In this document: one piece after another, positions 8,549 through 16,045 of the stretch
Layout of the letters: every line of letters starts with the position of its first letter
Position numbering within the stretch: position 1 is the first letter of the stretch
Assembly (NCBI GenBank): GCA_030151245.1
Contig: JASLEF010000049.1
Span: 1-27,739, forward strand
Length of the DNA: 27,739 nt
Origin: Ignatzschineria sp.
GTDB taxonomy: Bacteria; Pseudomonadota; Gammaproteobacteria; Cardiobacteriales; Wohlfahrtiimonadaceae
Reading direction: 5' to 3'
The notes under the pieces: model-generated
The model's database searches: none
The model's input: only the letters and a program-made list of their open reading frames with translations
What the model was told of the DNA's origin: nothing
Program-made: the position numbers and the translations under genes

Positions 8549-9898
8549 ATGAATACCCCTTTAAATGTCGTGATTATCGGCGGTATCGGCGCCGGCATGA
8601 GCGTTGCAGCAAAAGCAAAACGCGAAAATCCAGACGCGAATATCACGGTCATTGAAAAAGAAAACTACATCTCTTTTGGCGCTTGTGGCCTTCCTTACTA
8701 TTTAGGAAAACAATTTGACGATCCAAGTTATATGTTTGCAAGAACGCCAGAACAGATCAAACAAAGTGGGATCAATCTTCTCCTCGAAACGGAAGCCATT
8801 AATATTCATTTTGATAAAAAAGAGGTCAAGGTTCGCGCTCTAAAAACAGAGGAGATTTCAATGATCTCTTATGACCGCTTAGTCATTGCAACCGGTGCTT
8901 CTCCTAACCAGCTTAATCTTGCGGGAATGAGCGCTAAAAATATCTATTTACATACCAAACTTCAAGATGTTGATGCCTTAAAAGCAAATCTTTCTCAATA
9001 TCAAAATATTGCAGTCATTGGCGGAGGCTTTATCGGCGTCGAAGTCGCTGACCAACTAGCGGCCTTAGGTAAAAAGGTCACTATTATTCAAGGGGGTGCA
9101 CACATTATGCAAGGGCCTTTCGATACAGAGTTCTCTGAGCTGATTGAAAAAGCCCTGATCAAAGAACGCATCAAAATCCACTTAGATGCCGCAGTGACAG
9201 GTGTAAAGGTCGTTGATAATCAGATTCAAAGCGTGATGACCTCTGATGAGCACCTTCCCACGGATGCCGTCATTGTTGCCATCGGTTTTAAGCCCAATAC
9301 AGCATTTATCACCGATCCTCGCTTAGAAAAACTCCCCAATGGCGCCATCATCATCAATCAATATGGCGAGACCTCTATCCCTAATGTGTTTAGTGCCGGA
9401 GATTGTGCCACCGTTCCACATCGTCAGCTTGGTGACCGTTATCTGCCACTAGCCACATATGCCAACAAATTAGGTCGCCTCATTGGCACCAATGTCGTCA
9501 CAACTAAAGACCACTTTCAAGCATTTCCAGGAGCTCTTGGTTCTAGTCTTCTAAAAGTAGGTCAGTATGAATGTGGCAGTACAGGCTTAACTGAGAAAAT
9601 GGCCATTGAAGCCAATATCCCCCATAAAACAACCTTGATAAAAACCCCGAATCATACCAATTACTATCGAGGACAAGTTACCCTTACCATTAAGTTGGTG
9701 TACGATCCGGAAACAAAAATCCTGTTAGGCGCACAGATCTTTGGAAAAAAAGATGCCGCATTACGTCTGCATGCCCTTACGGTTGCGATTCATGCGGGTA
9801 TTACGACGGAGGAGCTAGGTTTTATCGACTTAGGATATGCACCACCATTTACGACGACATGGGAAGCTATTAACATTGCTGCCAATACTGCGAAATAA
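8549..9898 (+). CDS. FAD/NAD(P)-dependent CoA-disulfide reductase / NADH-oxidase family enzyme
   Basis: A 449-residue flavoprotein disulfide reductase with a single redox cysteine. An N-terminal FAD-binding dinucleotide fold begins at VVIIGGIGAGMS (7-18). SFGACGLPYYLGK carries C46, the position of the cysteine that cycles as Cys-SSCoA or Cys-SOH in CoA-disulfide reductases and water-forming NADH oxidases. The NAD(P) fold is VIGGGFIGVEVAD (156-168), the second FAD motif is NVFSAGDCA, and a C-terminal dimerisation domain follows. The sequence alone does not separate CoA-disulfide reductase from NADH oxidase activity. Either way it acts in cytoplasmic thiol or peroxide/oxygen defence. GAGGAG precedes the ATG. 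It probably shares an operon with the esterase upstream, and a hairpin terminator follows 39 bp after the stop. Confidence 0.88.
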   Translation: MNTPLNVVIIGGIGAGMSVAAKAKRENPDANITVIEKENYISFGACGLPYYLGKQFDDPSYMFARTPEQIKQSGINLLLETEAINIHFDKKEVKVRALKTEEISMISYDRLVIATGASPNQLNLAGMSAKNIYLHTKLQDVDALKANLSQYQNIAVIGGGFIGVEVADQLAALGKKVTIIQGGAHIMQGPFDTEFSELIEKALIKERIKIHLDAAVTGVKVVDNQIQSVMTSDEHLPTDAVIVAIGFKPNTAFITDPRLEKLPNGAIIINQYGETSIPNVFSAGDCATVPHRQLGDRYLPLATYANKLGRLIGTNVVTTKDHFQAFPGALGSSLLKVGQYECGSTGLTEKMAIEANIPHKTTLIKTPNHTNYYRGQVTLTIKLVYDPETKILLGAQIFGKKDAALRLHALTVAIHAGITTEELGFIDLGYAPPFTTTWEAINIAANTAK

Positions 9899-9937
9899 TG
9901 AAAAAGTGATAAAGTGATAATATCGACTGCTTCACAG

Positions 9938-9963
9938 CCCTTCAAAAAACAGTTTTTGAAGGG
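9938..9963 (+). terminator. Hairpin terminator of the flavoenzyme gene
   Basis: 11-bp perfect arms (CCCTTCAAAAA / TTTTTGAAGGG) with a 4-base loop start 39 bp after the stop codon. The run after the stem is only TTCTCT, so efficiency is uncertain. Confidence 0.55.
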
Positions 9964-10001
9964 TTCTCTGTTGAAAAGCTTTTGATACATTCACACTCAA
10001 T

Positions 10002-10020
10002 ATCTCAATCGAATTGAGAT
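10002..10020. repeat. Inverted repeat abutting the hexanucleotide tract
   Basis: ATCTCAAT (10002-10009) and ATTGAGAT (10013-10020) form an 8-bp inverted repeat with a 3-base loop. The right arm is the first repeat unit of the tandem tract, so the left arm is one inverted copy of the repeat. Confidence 0.7.
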
Positions 10021-10066
10021 TGAGATTGAGATTGAGATTGAGATTGAGGTTGAGGTTGAGGTTGAG
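10013..10066. repeat. Hexanucleotide tandem repeat, 6 x ATTGAG then 3 x GTTGAG
   Basis: Nine uninterrupted 6-bp units: six ATTGAG (10013-10048) followed by three GTTGAG (10049-10066), with a degenerate GTGAAG after. It lies outside any supportable gene, about 450 bp upstream of the MipA-like start. Such tracts can change copy number by slippage. A hexamer would not shift a reading frame, so any effect would be through spacing or structure. Confidence 0.9.
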
Positions 10067-10518
10067 GTGAAGAGATTCTGATTCAAAATATAGTCATGTT
10101 GCTTTAAGAATATCGATCATAATGCTGGGCAAATAGACAAAACCTATAAAATTTCTTCTCTACGGTCTACCATCTTTTAAAAGACCTTCTGCTTATTAAG
10201 ATCGTCATTTCAAACCGGTGTCATTATAAAATTTCACTCAAGAGTTCTTTAAAAGAATCTACCAGATGTCTCGTTCTCCTGAATTAGATGAAAACCCATT
10301 ATCCATTGCTCCCTTAATTCACTAGCCATTTAAGCTTTTGATCTATTTAATAATTTACATAAAACCCCTTTCTTTTGTCTATCACAACGACTAATATATA
10401 TCGACAACATTGTTGTCATTGTTCATCAATTTTATTAAAAGTCTGCGATCATCATTTTTTCAACAGGCTTTGTCATAAATTAACGATTTTTACAAACTAC
10501 GATAGTCATTATAAAATT

Positions 10519-11265
10519 ATGAAAAAAATTATCCTCTCAGCACTTATTACCTCTATTTTTGGTGTATCACAAGCAAACTCATTAGAAGGCTTAAGCCTCG
10601 GAATTGGTCTAGGTTATCAACAAAAACCGTTTGTAGGCGATAGCTCTGACTGGGTCCCCGTTCCACACGTAGAGTATCAATCAGGTATGTTCTTTGTTAA
10701 AGGACTTAAACTGGGGTTAGATGTATTAGAATTTGATAACACAAAAATAGATCTTCACCTTAAGTACCAATCCTTAAGCTTTAAACCAAGCGATTCCGAT
10801 TGGCCGCTTACCGGGCTTGATCGTCGTAAATCAACACTTCTGATCGGTACCGGCGTTCATCATCGATTTGATAGCAATCTCTTTCTCACCGCAGAAATTA
10901 ATGGGGATTTATTAGGAAATAGTAAAGGTCTCAGTATAGATACCGGACTTGGCTATATCCATCAAGTCAATGACCACTTTACCTTAGTTCCAGCAGCGGG
11001 AATTACGTGGGATAACAAAAAACATAATCGCTATTATTATGGGGTTTCTGCTGAAGAGTCTTTTAGAACAGGAATCTCACAATATCGCCCTAACGCTAGT
11101 ATCACGCCGCATGTTGCTCTAGGAATGGTTGTCAAAGCAACAGAACAATTCCATATCTTTGGCGGCATGGAAATGAAGTTACTCCCTAGTAAAGTAAAAG
11201 ATAGCCCGCTCACCAATCGTTCTACTTTGACCAGTTTTGCTTTAGGGCTTAACTACAATTTCTAG
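10519..11265 (+). CDS. MipA/OmpV-family outer membrane protein
   Basis: The start is placed at the ATG at 10519, because it opens a clear Sec signal peptide (MKKIILSALITSIFGVSQA, cleavage before NSLEG). The longer in-frame reading from a TTG at 10375 would bury that signal. The 248-residue product has alternating amphipathic beta-strands and ends in ALGLNYNF, with a terminal phenylalanine typical of outer-membrane barrels. The opening strand pattern (GLSLGIGLGYQQKPFVGDSS, then VPVPHVEYQSGMFFVKGLKLGLDV) is that of MipA/OmpV proteins, also called MltA-interacting proteins. Role unknown; possibly a scaffold for murein enzymes or a porin-like barrel. The Shine-Dalgarno is poor. The gene is monocistronic, with a terminator at 11335. 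Confidence 0.78.
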   Translation: MKKIILSALITSIFGVSQANSLEGLSLGIGLGYQQKPFVGDSSDWVPVPHVEYQSGMFFVKGLKLGLDVLEFDNTKIDLHLKYQSLSFKPSDSDWPLTGLDRRKSTLLIGTGVHHRFDSNLFLTAEINGDLLGNSKGLSIDTGLGYIHQVNDHFTLVPAAGITWDNKKHNRYYYGVSAEESFRTGISQYRPNASITPHVALGMVVKATEQFHIFGGMEMKLLPSKVKDSPLTNRSTLTSFALGLNYNF

Positions 11266-11683
11266 CCCTTCTATTGGTAATCTAATACTTGATAAGCCTT
11301 CAGATTACTGCTTAACTTTTCATTCCATAATCGCAAAGAGCTCTATTTATGAGCTCTTTTTTATGCGTGATTTACTTTCCAAAAAACATTCTGATAAAAG
11401 TAAATATTGCTCGAAACGTTTTTTTATGTAAAAGTGAATCCTGAGAGATCAAACTCGAAAGCAAATATTAAACACCATAAAAAATCATAAATTTATTATA
11501 AAAAACAATCATTAAAATCCTTAAATATTTCTAATCACAGAATTATTCAATAAAAAAAAATGACAAACGGCTAACCAACTCTTCACCTCATACAAGGTTC
11601 GATGACACGGTTATCAGGCCACATTCATTCACTATAGACTTGGCTTTATTATATGGTCGGTTTATTTGATAGGAGGAATCATT
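11266..11683. other. Intergenic region before the FCD regulator gene
   Basis: It contains the MipA-like gene terminator (11335-11362), followed by about 300 bp of very AT-rich sequence that presumably carries the regulator promoter. I see no convincing -35/-10 pair and no additional gene. Confidence 0.5.
11335..11362 (+). terminator. Rho-independent terminator of the MipA-like gene
   Basis: AAAGAGCTC and GAGCTCTTT arms (9 bp perfect) with a 7-base loop, followed by further T residues. Confidence 0.8.
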
Positions 11684-12391
11684 ATGAAATTATCGGTTGT
11701 AGAGCGCTTACCTCATGAAGAAGTGATCGTAGAGTTTATGGAGATGATCGAAACAGGAGCCTTTCTCCCAGGCGAAATTCTTCCCGAGCTCCCAGAGATC
11801 GTCGATACTCTCAAAAAACCTGAAGCAGATATTGTTCAGGCCATTGAAGTCTTAAAGAGCGAAAATATCTTTCTAGACCGCGAAGGACTTCTTTTTCTCA
11901 CATTAAGCGATAAAGATCTTATCCTTAGCCGACTTCGTAATCGGGTATTAAATATCCACTCTGCCGATATTATTGATCTCCTTGAGATTCGCGAAGGTCT
12001 CGAAACACGGGCATTTGTGTTAGCGACAAAACGCGCAACGAATGATGACTTTAAAGATATTGAGGAAGCACTGATCGCCCTCGAAGAGCGGACAAAGCTT
12101 CATAAAGCAGCCACCAAAGAAGATCTTCGCTTCCATTTAGCGCTGGTGAAAGCTAGTCATAATCCAACAATGGTACGGGTCGTTGAAATCATCTTTAAAC
12201 AGCTATTTGACTCACTTAATGAAACACGAACCACTGTTCGAAAACTCGTCAATGTCGATTACTTTGTGGATGTACACCGAGAGCTCTATAATGCACTTGT
12301 GGCAAGAGATGCTGATAAAGGAGTCGAGCTGATGAAATCTCATATCGAAGATACAATCGGACTCTACCAAGTTCCTGCATCTGCGAACTAA
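11684..12391 (+). CDS. GntR-type regulator with FCD domain (divergent HTH)
   Basis: The start is set at 11684, preceded by a strong AGGAGG at 11671-11676; 235 residues. The C-terminal two-thirds is a helical FCD (FadR C-terminal) ligand-binding domain. It begins at about LLEIREGLETRAFVLATKRA (residues 95-114). Metal-ligand-type residues are seen in EDLRFHLALVKASHNP, DVHRELYNAL and MKSHIEDT. The N-terminus keeps the overall winged-helix layout (ETGAFLPGEILPELPEIVDTL, then EVLKSENIFLDREGLLFLT). However, the recognition-helix stretch, normally close to SRTPVREAL, reads KPEADIVQAI. It may bind an unusual operator or bind weakly. FCD regulators usually sense small organic acids. No metabolic operon adjoins it, so the target is unknown. 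Confidence 0.82.
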   Translation: MKLSVVERLPHEEVIVEFMEMIETGAFLPGEILPELPEIVDTLKKPEADIVQAIEVLKSENIFLDREGLLFLTLSDKDLILSRLRNRVLNIHSADIIDLLEIREGLETRAFVLATKRATNDDFKDIEEALIALEERTKLHKAATKEDLRFHLALVKASHNPTMVRVVEIIFKQLFDSLNETRTTVRKLVNVDYFVDVHRELYNALVARDADKGVELMKSHIEDTIGLYQVPASAN

Positions 12392-12421
12392 GGAGCGACA
12401 CTCGCTCTAAAACCCAAAATC

Positions 12422-12457
12422 AAAAGCGAAGACTAACAACTGGTCTTCGCTTTTTTT
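12422..12457 (+). terminator. Rho-independent terminator of the FCD regulator gene
   Basis: 12-bp perfect arms (AAAAGCGAAGAC / GTCTTCGCTTTT) with a 9-base loop and seven T in a row. Confidence 0.9.
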
Positions 12458-12699
12458 AATCGTGTATAAAAATATAGCGCTTATTGAATAATTACCCATA
12501 AGCAAATTTTTTAAACAGCAGTTCACTTTTAGAGAAATCTAGGGAATCATCAAGAGATCGACTGAGCACTATCTCTTATGAAAAACTATTTTAACAATCG
12601 GTAGAGCGTTGATGATAATGTTATAGGTTCTCATCATTTGCCGGCTAGTAATCATGATCGATATTCGTAAAGCAACATGACGACATTCTCGTCTCCAAT

Positions 12700-12738
12700 C
12701 CTCTAAGTTATGCACAATTTCTATGGATAACTTAGAGG
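12700..12738. repeat. Perfect 12-bp inverted repeat with DnaA-box-like inner sequences
   Basis: CCTCTAAGTTAT (12700-12711) and ATAACTTAGAGG (12727-12738) flank a 15-base loop. There is no T-tract on either side, so it is not a terminator. The inner edges form TTATGCACA (12708-12716) and, on the other strand, TTATCCATA (12722-12730). Each is one base from the DnaA box TTATCCACA. The function is unknown. Confidence 0.7.
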
Positions 12739-12826
12739 ACAACTCTGCGGATGACTGGATAATAACTTTCTTCTTATGAGCTGCTAGCCATTATCTGAAA
12801 TAAAAATAGACTAACGTCATCATATA

Positions 12827-12862
12827 AAAAGGGATTTCCCTCACTATAGAGAAATCCCTTTT
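12827..12862 (-). terminator. Rho-independent terminator of the rhtC-like gene
   Basis: 12-bp perfect arms (12827-12838 and 12851-12862, AAAAGGGATTTC and its complement) around a 12-base loop. On the minus strand the stem ends in TTTTT, about 50 bp past the rhtC-like stop codon. Confidence 0.85.
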
Positions 12863-12910
12863 GACTCATGAATTAGAGGACAACGCCCCATAAAAGTCCC
12901 TTTAAAAGGT

Positions 12911-13600
12911 TTAATTGATAAGTTGCATCGTGGCTTGATAGATCAGATTGACACCAAATCCCAAAAAGAAAATACCGGCAATCCCATCAATATAAGCCCC
13001 CGCTTTTTGATAAATTGCCTTCAACTTCGGTAAAGAGAAAAGAATCGATACCAACATAAACCAAAGAAATGTTTCAATGACGACTAAGGCAAAAATCTCC
13101 ATACGCACCACATTTGAAACCTGTCCTCCGACAAATAGGACAAAAACACTCCCAAAATAGATCAATGCTTTAGGATTCGCTAAGTTCGTAAAGAGCCCTT
13201 TCAGTAGTAAACGATTTTTATACTGCTTCTCAATCTTAATTTTTGGCATATCTTCCATGACTTCAGCATAATAACCAATGCTAGCATTTCGTTGCCTTTT
13301 TATTTGAGTGAAACAAGCCCTTAACAATAAATACCCCAAGTAGCTTAAATAACCACCGCCCGCAAAATAGAGCGTCGTTTGTATCCAAGGTAATCGTTCA
13401 ACTAATACATGCAGTCCTAATAATGCGACAATTGCCCAGACGGCAACACCGATAGTAATTCCCACAACGGTCATTAATGCTTCTCGTCTAGAATGACTAA
13501 CAGCAACTTGTGTTACCAAAAAGAAATCAGGACCAGGTGTAATCAATGCCATCCAATGAATGCCAGCGACCGTCATCAATAACATGGTTGCTTCGTACAT
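12911..13600 (-). CDS. rhtC: LysE/RhtB-family amino-acid exporter, RhtC-like (threonine efflux)
   Basis: A 229-residue inner-membrane exporter with about six TM segments. The family signature near the N-terminus is LITPGPDFFLVTQVAVSHSR, followed by LMTVVGITIGVAVWAIVALL. The second signature, NLANPKALIYFGSVFVLFVG, lies just past the midpoint, and the C-terminus (AYIDGIAGIFFLGFGVNLI) also resembles E. coli RhtC closely. RhtC exports L-threonine using the proton gradient; the exact substrate here is inferred. Compared with RhtC, there is a longer charged loop after TM3 (about residues 97-121, IKRQRN to EKQYKN). The ATG at 13600 has a weak GGCAGAG Shine-Dalgarno, and an ATG five codons later is an alternative. 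The gene is transcribed alone. Confidence 0.88.
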   Translation of the reverse strand: MYEATMLLMTVAGIHWMALITPGPDFFLVTQVAVSHSRREALMTVVGITIGVAVWAIVALLGLHVLVERLPWIQTTLYFAGGGYLSYLGYLLLRACFTQIKRQRNASIGYYAEVMEDMPKIKIEKQYKNRLLLKGLFTNLANPKALIYFGSVFVLFVGGQVSNVVRMEIFALVVIETFLWFMLVSILFSLPKLKAIYQKAGAYIDGIAGIFFLGFGVNLIYQATMQLIN

Positions 13601-13688
13601 AAGTTAATCTCTGCCTTTTAAAAGTCGATCAAATCCGCCAAAGTGATTAGGAGAATAAACAAGAGAATCTTTTTGATGCTTCAAAAAG

Positions 13689-13719
13689 AAAATGCCGATA
13701 AGTATCATATCAGCATTTT
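13689..13719 (-). terminator. Second hairpin downstream of the Kdo hydroxylase gene
   Basis: AAAATGC and GCATTTT arms, extended by imperfect pairing, are followed on the minus strand by TTTTCTTTTT. It lies between the hydroxylase stop and the rhtC-like start and would isolate the two transcripts. Confidence 0.6.
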
Positions 13720-13742
13720 AACGTTATTTAAGCGGTTCACTG

Positions 13743-13770
13743 TAAAATTTCTCAGAATATCCTGAGAAAT
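13743..13770 (-). terminator. Terminator immediately after the Kdo hydroxylase gene
   Basis: 9-bp perfect arms (ATTTCTCAG at 13747-13755, complement at 13762-13770) with a 6-base loop. On the minus strand TTTTA follows, 21 bp past the stop codon. It forms a tandem pair with the hairpin at 13689-13719. Confidence 0.65.
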
Positions 13771-13790
13771 AGCCTCATATTATCAATCTT

Positions 13791-14693
13791 TTAAATGAGG
13801 GGTTTTCCGACCATTTTTTCTAAAACTTTTAAAGGAGATTGATTGCTATCAACCATGTCCTCAACATCGAGCTGGAATGTCTGCTCTAACATAAACTGCC
13901 CACTCATTGCGGCATGCGGTGTTTGGTCAGAGAAACAGATCCAAGTGGATCCTGGCATAAAACTAACATCCCATTGAATACCATGATCTTGATAAGCTTG
14001 ATCTTCTTTCATAAGATCATGAAACTGCAACATGAGATGATCATAATAAGTACGACGACTCTTCGTAATATTCAAGGTATCTAACAATGATGCGCCAATA
14101 TTAGAGTAACTCTTCGTTTGTGGTAATAGACGTTTTGCCAGTTCCGGAAAAGACTCGCCTACACGCCACTTCCGCGGAACTCCGGTAGGATTAATGTTAT
14201 TAAAAATACGGATAATACGCTTACCATGCAGCGGTCTTGAGGGAAAAGCATCAACATGTAAACGGCGATCATCTTTACGAAACGAATTACTATCACTCCA
14301 TTCATCGATAGCATTCAATCTAAGCGTATTCATCGGGCTATGGAGCTTCCCTTTATATTCAGGAATCAGATCGGTGATTAAACGCAAACTCGCTTCTGAA
14401 TAACGCTTTAACAATCCTTTTAAAGCAGATTTTTTCGCCTCAGACACCTCCTCCGCCGTTCCTCGAATCTTATCTTGATCGGCTTGATACATAATATTTT
14501 TACGTTTGGGGCTGACCAATGTGGGATCTAGAAGTGAAGCTTCCTCAGAGGTTAATTTAAAAGGAAGCGATGGAAAATAGAGAACCTCCCCTCGCTCTAA
14601 ATGCGCCACAATATTATCTTGCTCAGGTTTTTCTGCACGCCACTCACTAATAGCTAGCTCTAAAATTGGTGCATTATCTGTCGCTACTGACAT
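13791..14693 (-). CDS. kdoO: Kdo hydroxylase (Fe(II)/2-oxoglutarate-dependent Kdo 3-hydroxylase family)
   Basis: A 300-residue cytoplasmic non-heme iron dioxygenase of the Kdo_hydroxy family. Characterised KdoO enzymes hydroxylate carbon 3 of a Kdo residue on lipid A-Kdo2 to give Ko, altering the LPS inner core. The iron triad is visible: H146 and D148 in RRLHVDAFPSRPLHGKR and H260 in FSDQTPHAAMSGQF. Other family-like stretches are LHSPMNTLRLNAI (118-130), INPTGVPRKWRVGE (167-180) and WDVSFMPGSTWICF (241-254). GGGAGG five bases before the ATG supports the start. The gene has its own terminators and probably its own promoter. A Fur-box-like sequence lies at 14803-14821 upstream. Confidence 0.85.
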   Translation of the reverse strand: MSVATDNAPILELAISEWRAEKPEQDNIVAHLERGEVLYFPSLPFKLTSEEASLLDPTLVSPKRKNIMYQADQDKIRGTAEEVSEAKKSALKGLLKRYSEASLRLITDLIPEYKGKLHSPMNTLRLNAIDEWSDSNSFRKDDRRLHVDAFPSRPLHGKRIIRIFNNINPTGVPRKWRVGESFPELAKRLLPQTKSYSNIGASLLDTLNITKSRRTYYDHLMLQFHDLMKEDQAYQDHGIQWDVSFMPGSTWICFSDQTPHAAMSGQFMLEQTFQLDVEDMVDSNQSPLKVLEKMVGKPLI

Positions 14694-14783
14694 TTTTACC
14701 TCCCAAAAATCATGATACTACTGAACATAAACTTAAAAACTCCTTCAAAAACACATTACTTAGATAATATTGAAAGAGATTAC

Positions 14784-14799
14784 AATGAGTTACCTCATT
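14784..14799. promoter_or_regulatory. Small palindrome upstream of the Kdo hydroxylase gene
   Basis: AATGAG and CTCATT arms with a 4-base spacer, about 90-105 bp upstream of the hydroxylase ATG. It could be an operator or a hairpin ending anmK transcription; no strong T-tract follows. Confidence 0.3.
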
Positions 14800-14802
14800 A
14801 AA

Positions 14803-14821
14803 TAGAATGATTATCAATTGA
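14803..14821. promoter_or_regulatory. Possible Fur-box-like site upstream of the Kdo hydroxylase gene
   Basis: The core AATGATTATC (14806-14815) matches the centre of the classical 19-bp Fur box exactly; over 19 positions I count 13 matches. It lies 110-128 bp upstream of the hydroxylase ATG, next to the 3' end of anmK. The flanks match poorly and the region is AT-rich, so this is weak. Confidence 0.3.
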
Positions 14822-14832
14822 ATATTCTATCA

Positions 14833-16044
14833 TCATTCTAAAATAATAGGGAAAGGATTAGGACAAAGTTGACCTATCACAACCGCTTTTTTTGCACCTG
14901 TCGCATTTGGGACATTCCCTACTTGATGCAACCTTGTTTGATAGCCCAATAGAGCAAAAGCCATCGCTTCTTTCGCATCACTCGAGATCCCTAAATCCTC
15001 ATTTGTCAAAATATTCATATTTGGCAACTCTTCTCTTAAATAGTGAAGCAATGATAAATTATAAGCACCGCCACCCCCAATAATTACCTCATCTACGGCG
15101 AGAGTTGGCAAGATAAACCGGCGATAACTTTCCGCAATTGTCCAAGCGGTAAACCTTGTCAAAGTATGGATAATATCTTGTGGTTTTTCAGCCTGAAACT
15201 CCTGCAATAAAGCATGTGTTAAGCGACGACCAAACAGCTCTCTTCCCGTTGATTTAGGAGGAATTTCGCTTAAATAGGGGTGCGCTGTTAATTTTGTAAA
15301 AAGCGGAAGAATCAACTCCCCACTTCGGGCTATATCCCCTGCATCATCAAAACTTTTTTGATAAAGATGCTCCATAGCATCATTAATCATCATGTTGCCA
15401 GGTCCCGTATCAAATGCCCAGACATCCTCTATCATTGCCTCTTTCGGCATAATCGTGACATTACCAATCCCGCCAATATTTTGTAGTAATCGATTTTTAT
15501 TGGCATCGCGGTAAAGTATTAATTCTGTCAAAGGTACTAATGGCGCCCCATCACCACCCGCCGCGATATCCATCATTCTAAAATTAAAATAGACATCCGT
15601 TTGATGCTGATAAGCTATATGAGAAGGATCGCCAATTTGCAATGTAGAGGCAACTTTCCCCTCTACTGTCGCCACTTTTTGTGGTAAATGATAAATTGTT
15701 TGGCCATGAGAGGCGACAAAATCGAGCTTTCCCGTAAATCCTAAGAAGGGGGTAGGCGTTACTTCTTGTTCGATAGATACAGCTTCTAAAAGTCTTGCCA
15801 CAGTATCGGCATATAATTGCCCTAATGCCATATTTAAGGTGCAGATACCGGCAACACTAGAGCTCTCAATATGACTCTCTTGATAAATTTGTGCTTTTAA
15901 ATCAGCAGGTAAAGGCTGCGACAAAAAATACAAAAGTTCACATGTCGTCTCTAACCCCGCACCTGACAGCTTTACTAAAGCCGCATCAACCCCATCTAAA
16001 GAGGTTCCCGTCATTAACCCCACGGCAAATTGTGCTTTTTCCAT
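14833..16044 (-). CDS. anmK: Anhydro-N-acetylmuramic acid kinase
   Basis: AnmK cleaves the 1,6-anhydro ring of anhMurNAc and phosphorylates it to MurNAc-6-phosphate, a step in recycling murein fragments. The start is set at 16044, not the in-frame ATG at 16092 inside murQ. An AGAGG precedes it, and VGLMTGTSLDGVD (8-20) then sits at the N-terminus as in E. coli. The 403 residues are longer than E. coli AnmK (369). Landmarks are MTGTSLDG, FVASHGQTIYH, AAGGDGAPLVPL, FDTGPGNMMIND and EVIIGGGGAYN, all expected of this ASKHA-fold kinase. Only one base separates the murQ stop from this ATG, so translation is coupled. The product of AnmK is the substrate of MurQ. Confidence 0.95.
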   Translation of the reverse strand: MEKAQFAVGLMTGTSLDGVDAALVKLSGAGLETTCELLYFLSQPLPADLKAQIYQESHIESSSVAGICTLNMALGQLYADTVARLLEAVSIEQEVTPTPFLGFTGKLDFVASHGQTIYHLPQKVATVEGKVASTLQIGDPSHIAYQHQTDVYFNFRMMDIAAGGDGAPLVPLTELILYRDANKNRLLQNIGGIGNVTIMPKEAMIEDVWAFDTGPGNMMINDAMEHLYQKSFDDAGDIARSGELILPLFTKLTAHPYLSEIPPKSTGRELFGRRLTHALLQEFQAEKPQDIIHTLTRFTAWTIAESYRRFILPTLAVDEVIIGGGGAYNLSLLHYLREELPNMNILTNEDLGISSDAKEAMAFALLGYQTRLHQVGNVPNATGAKKAVVIGQLCPNPFPIILE

Positions 16045-16045
16045 T

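Larger units (their letters stand above)
9899..10518. other. 620-bp intergenic region upstream of the MipA-like gene
   Basis: It holds the terminator of the flavoenzyme gene (9938-9963), a small hairpin and the hexanucleotide repeat tract (10002-10066). These are followed by about 450 bp of AT-rich sequence in which I see no gene, RNA or clear promoter. Confidence 0.6.
12392..12910. other. 519-bp gene-free region between convergent genes
   Basis: It contains the regulator terminator (12422-12457), a perfect 12-bp inverted repeat (12700-12738) and the minus-strand rhtC terminator (12827-12862). Between 12460 and 12700 I see no ORF, RNA or promoter I can support. Confidence 0.6.

Noticed and set aside
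9790..9990. Antisense 66-residue ORF at the end of the flavoenzyme gene
   Set aside because: It is mostly the reverse complement of a confident coding region and has no ribosome site; a shadow.
10266..10325. Short ORF opening MSRSPELDE upstream of the MipA-like gene
   Set aside because: About 17 codons, no Shine-Dalgarno, no recognisable sequence.
10375..10518. N-terminal extension of the MipA-like protein from a TTG
   Set aside because: No ribosome site, and it would place a clear signal peptide in the interior; the ATG at 10519 is the better start.
12700..12738. dif/XerCD recombination site
   Set aside because: dif has two 11-bp arms around a 6-bp centre with a recognisable arm sequence; here the arms are 12 bp with a 15-bp centre and do not resemble it.
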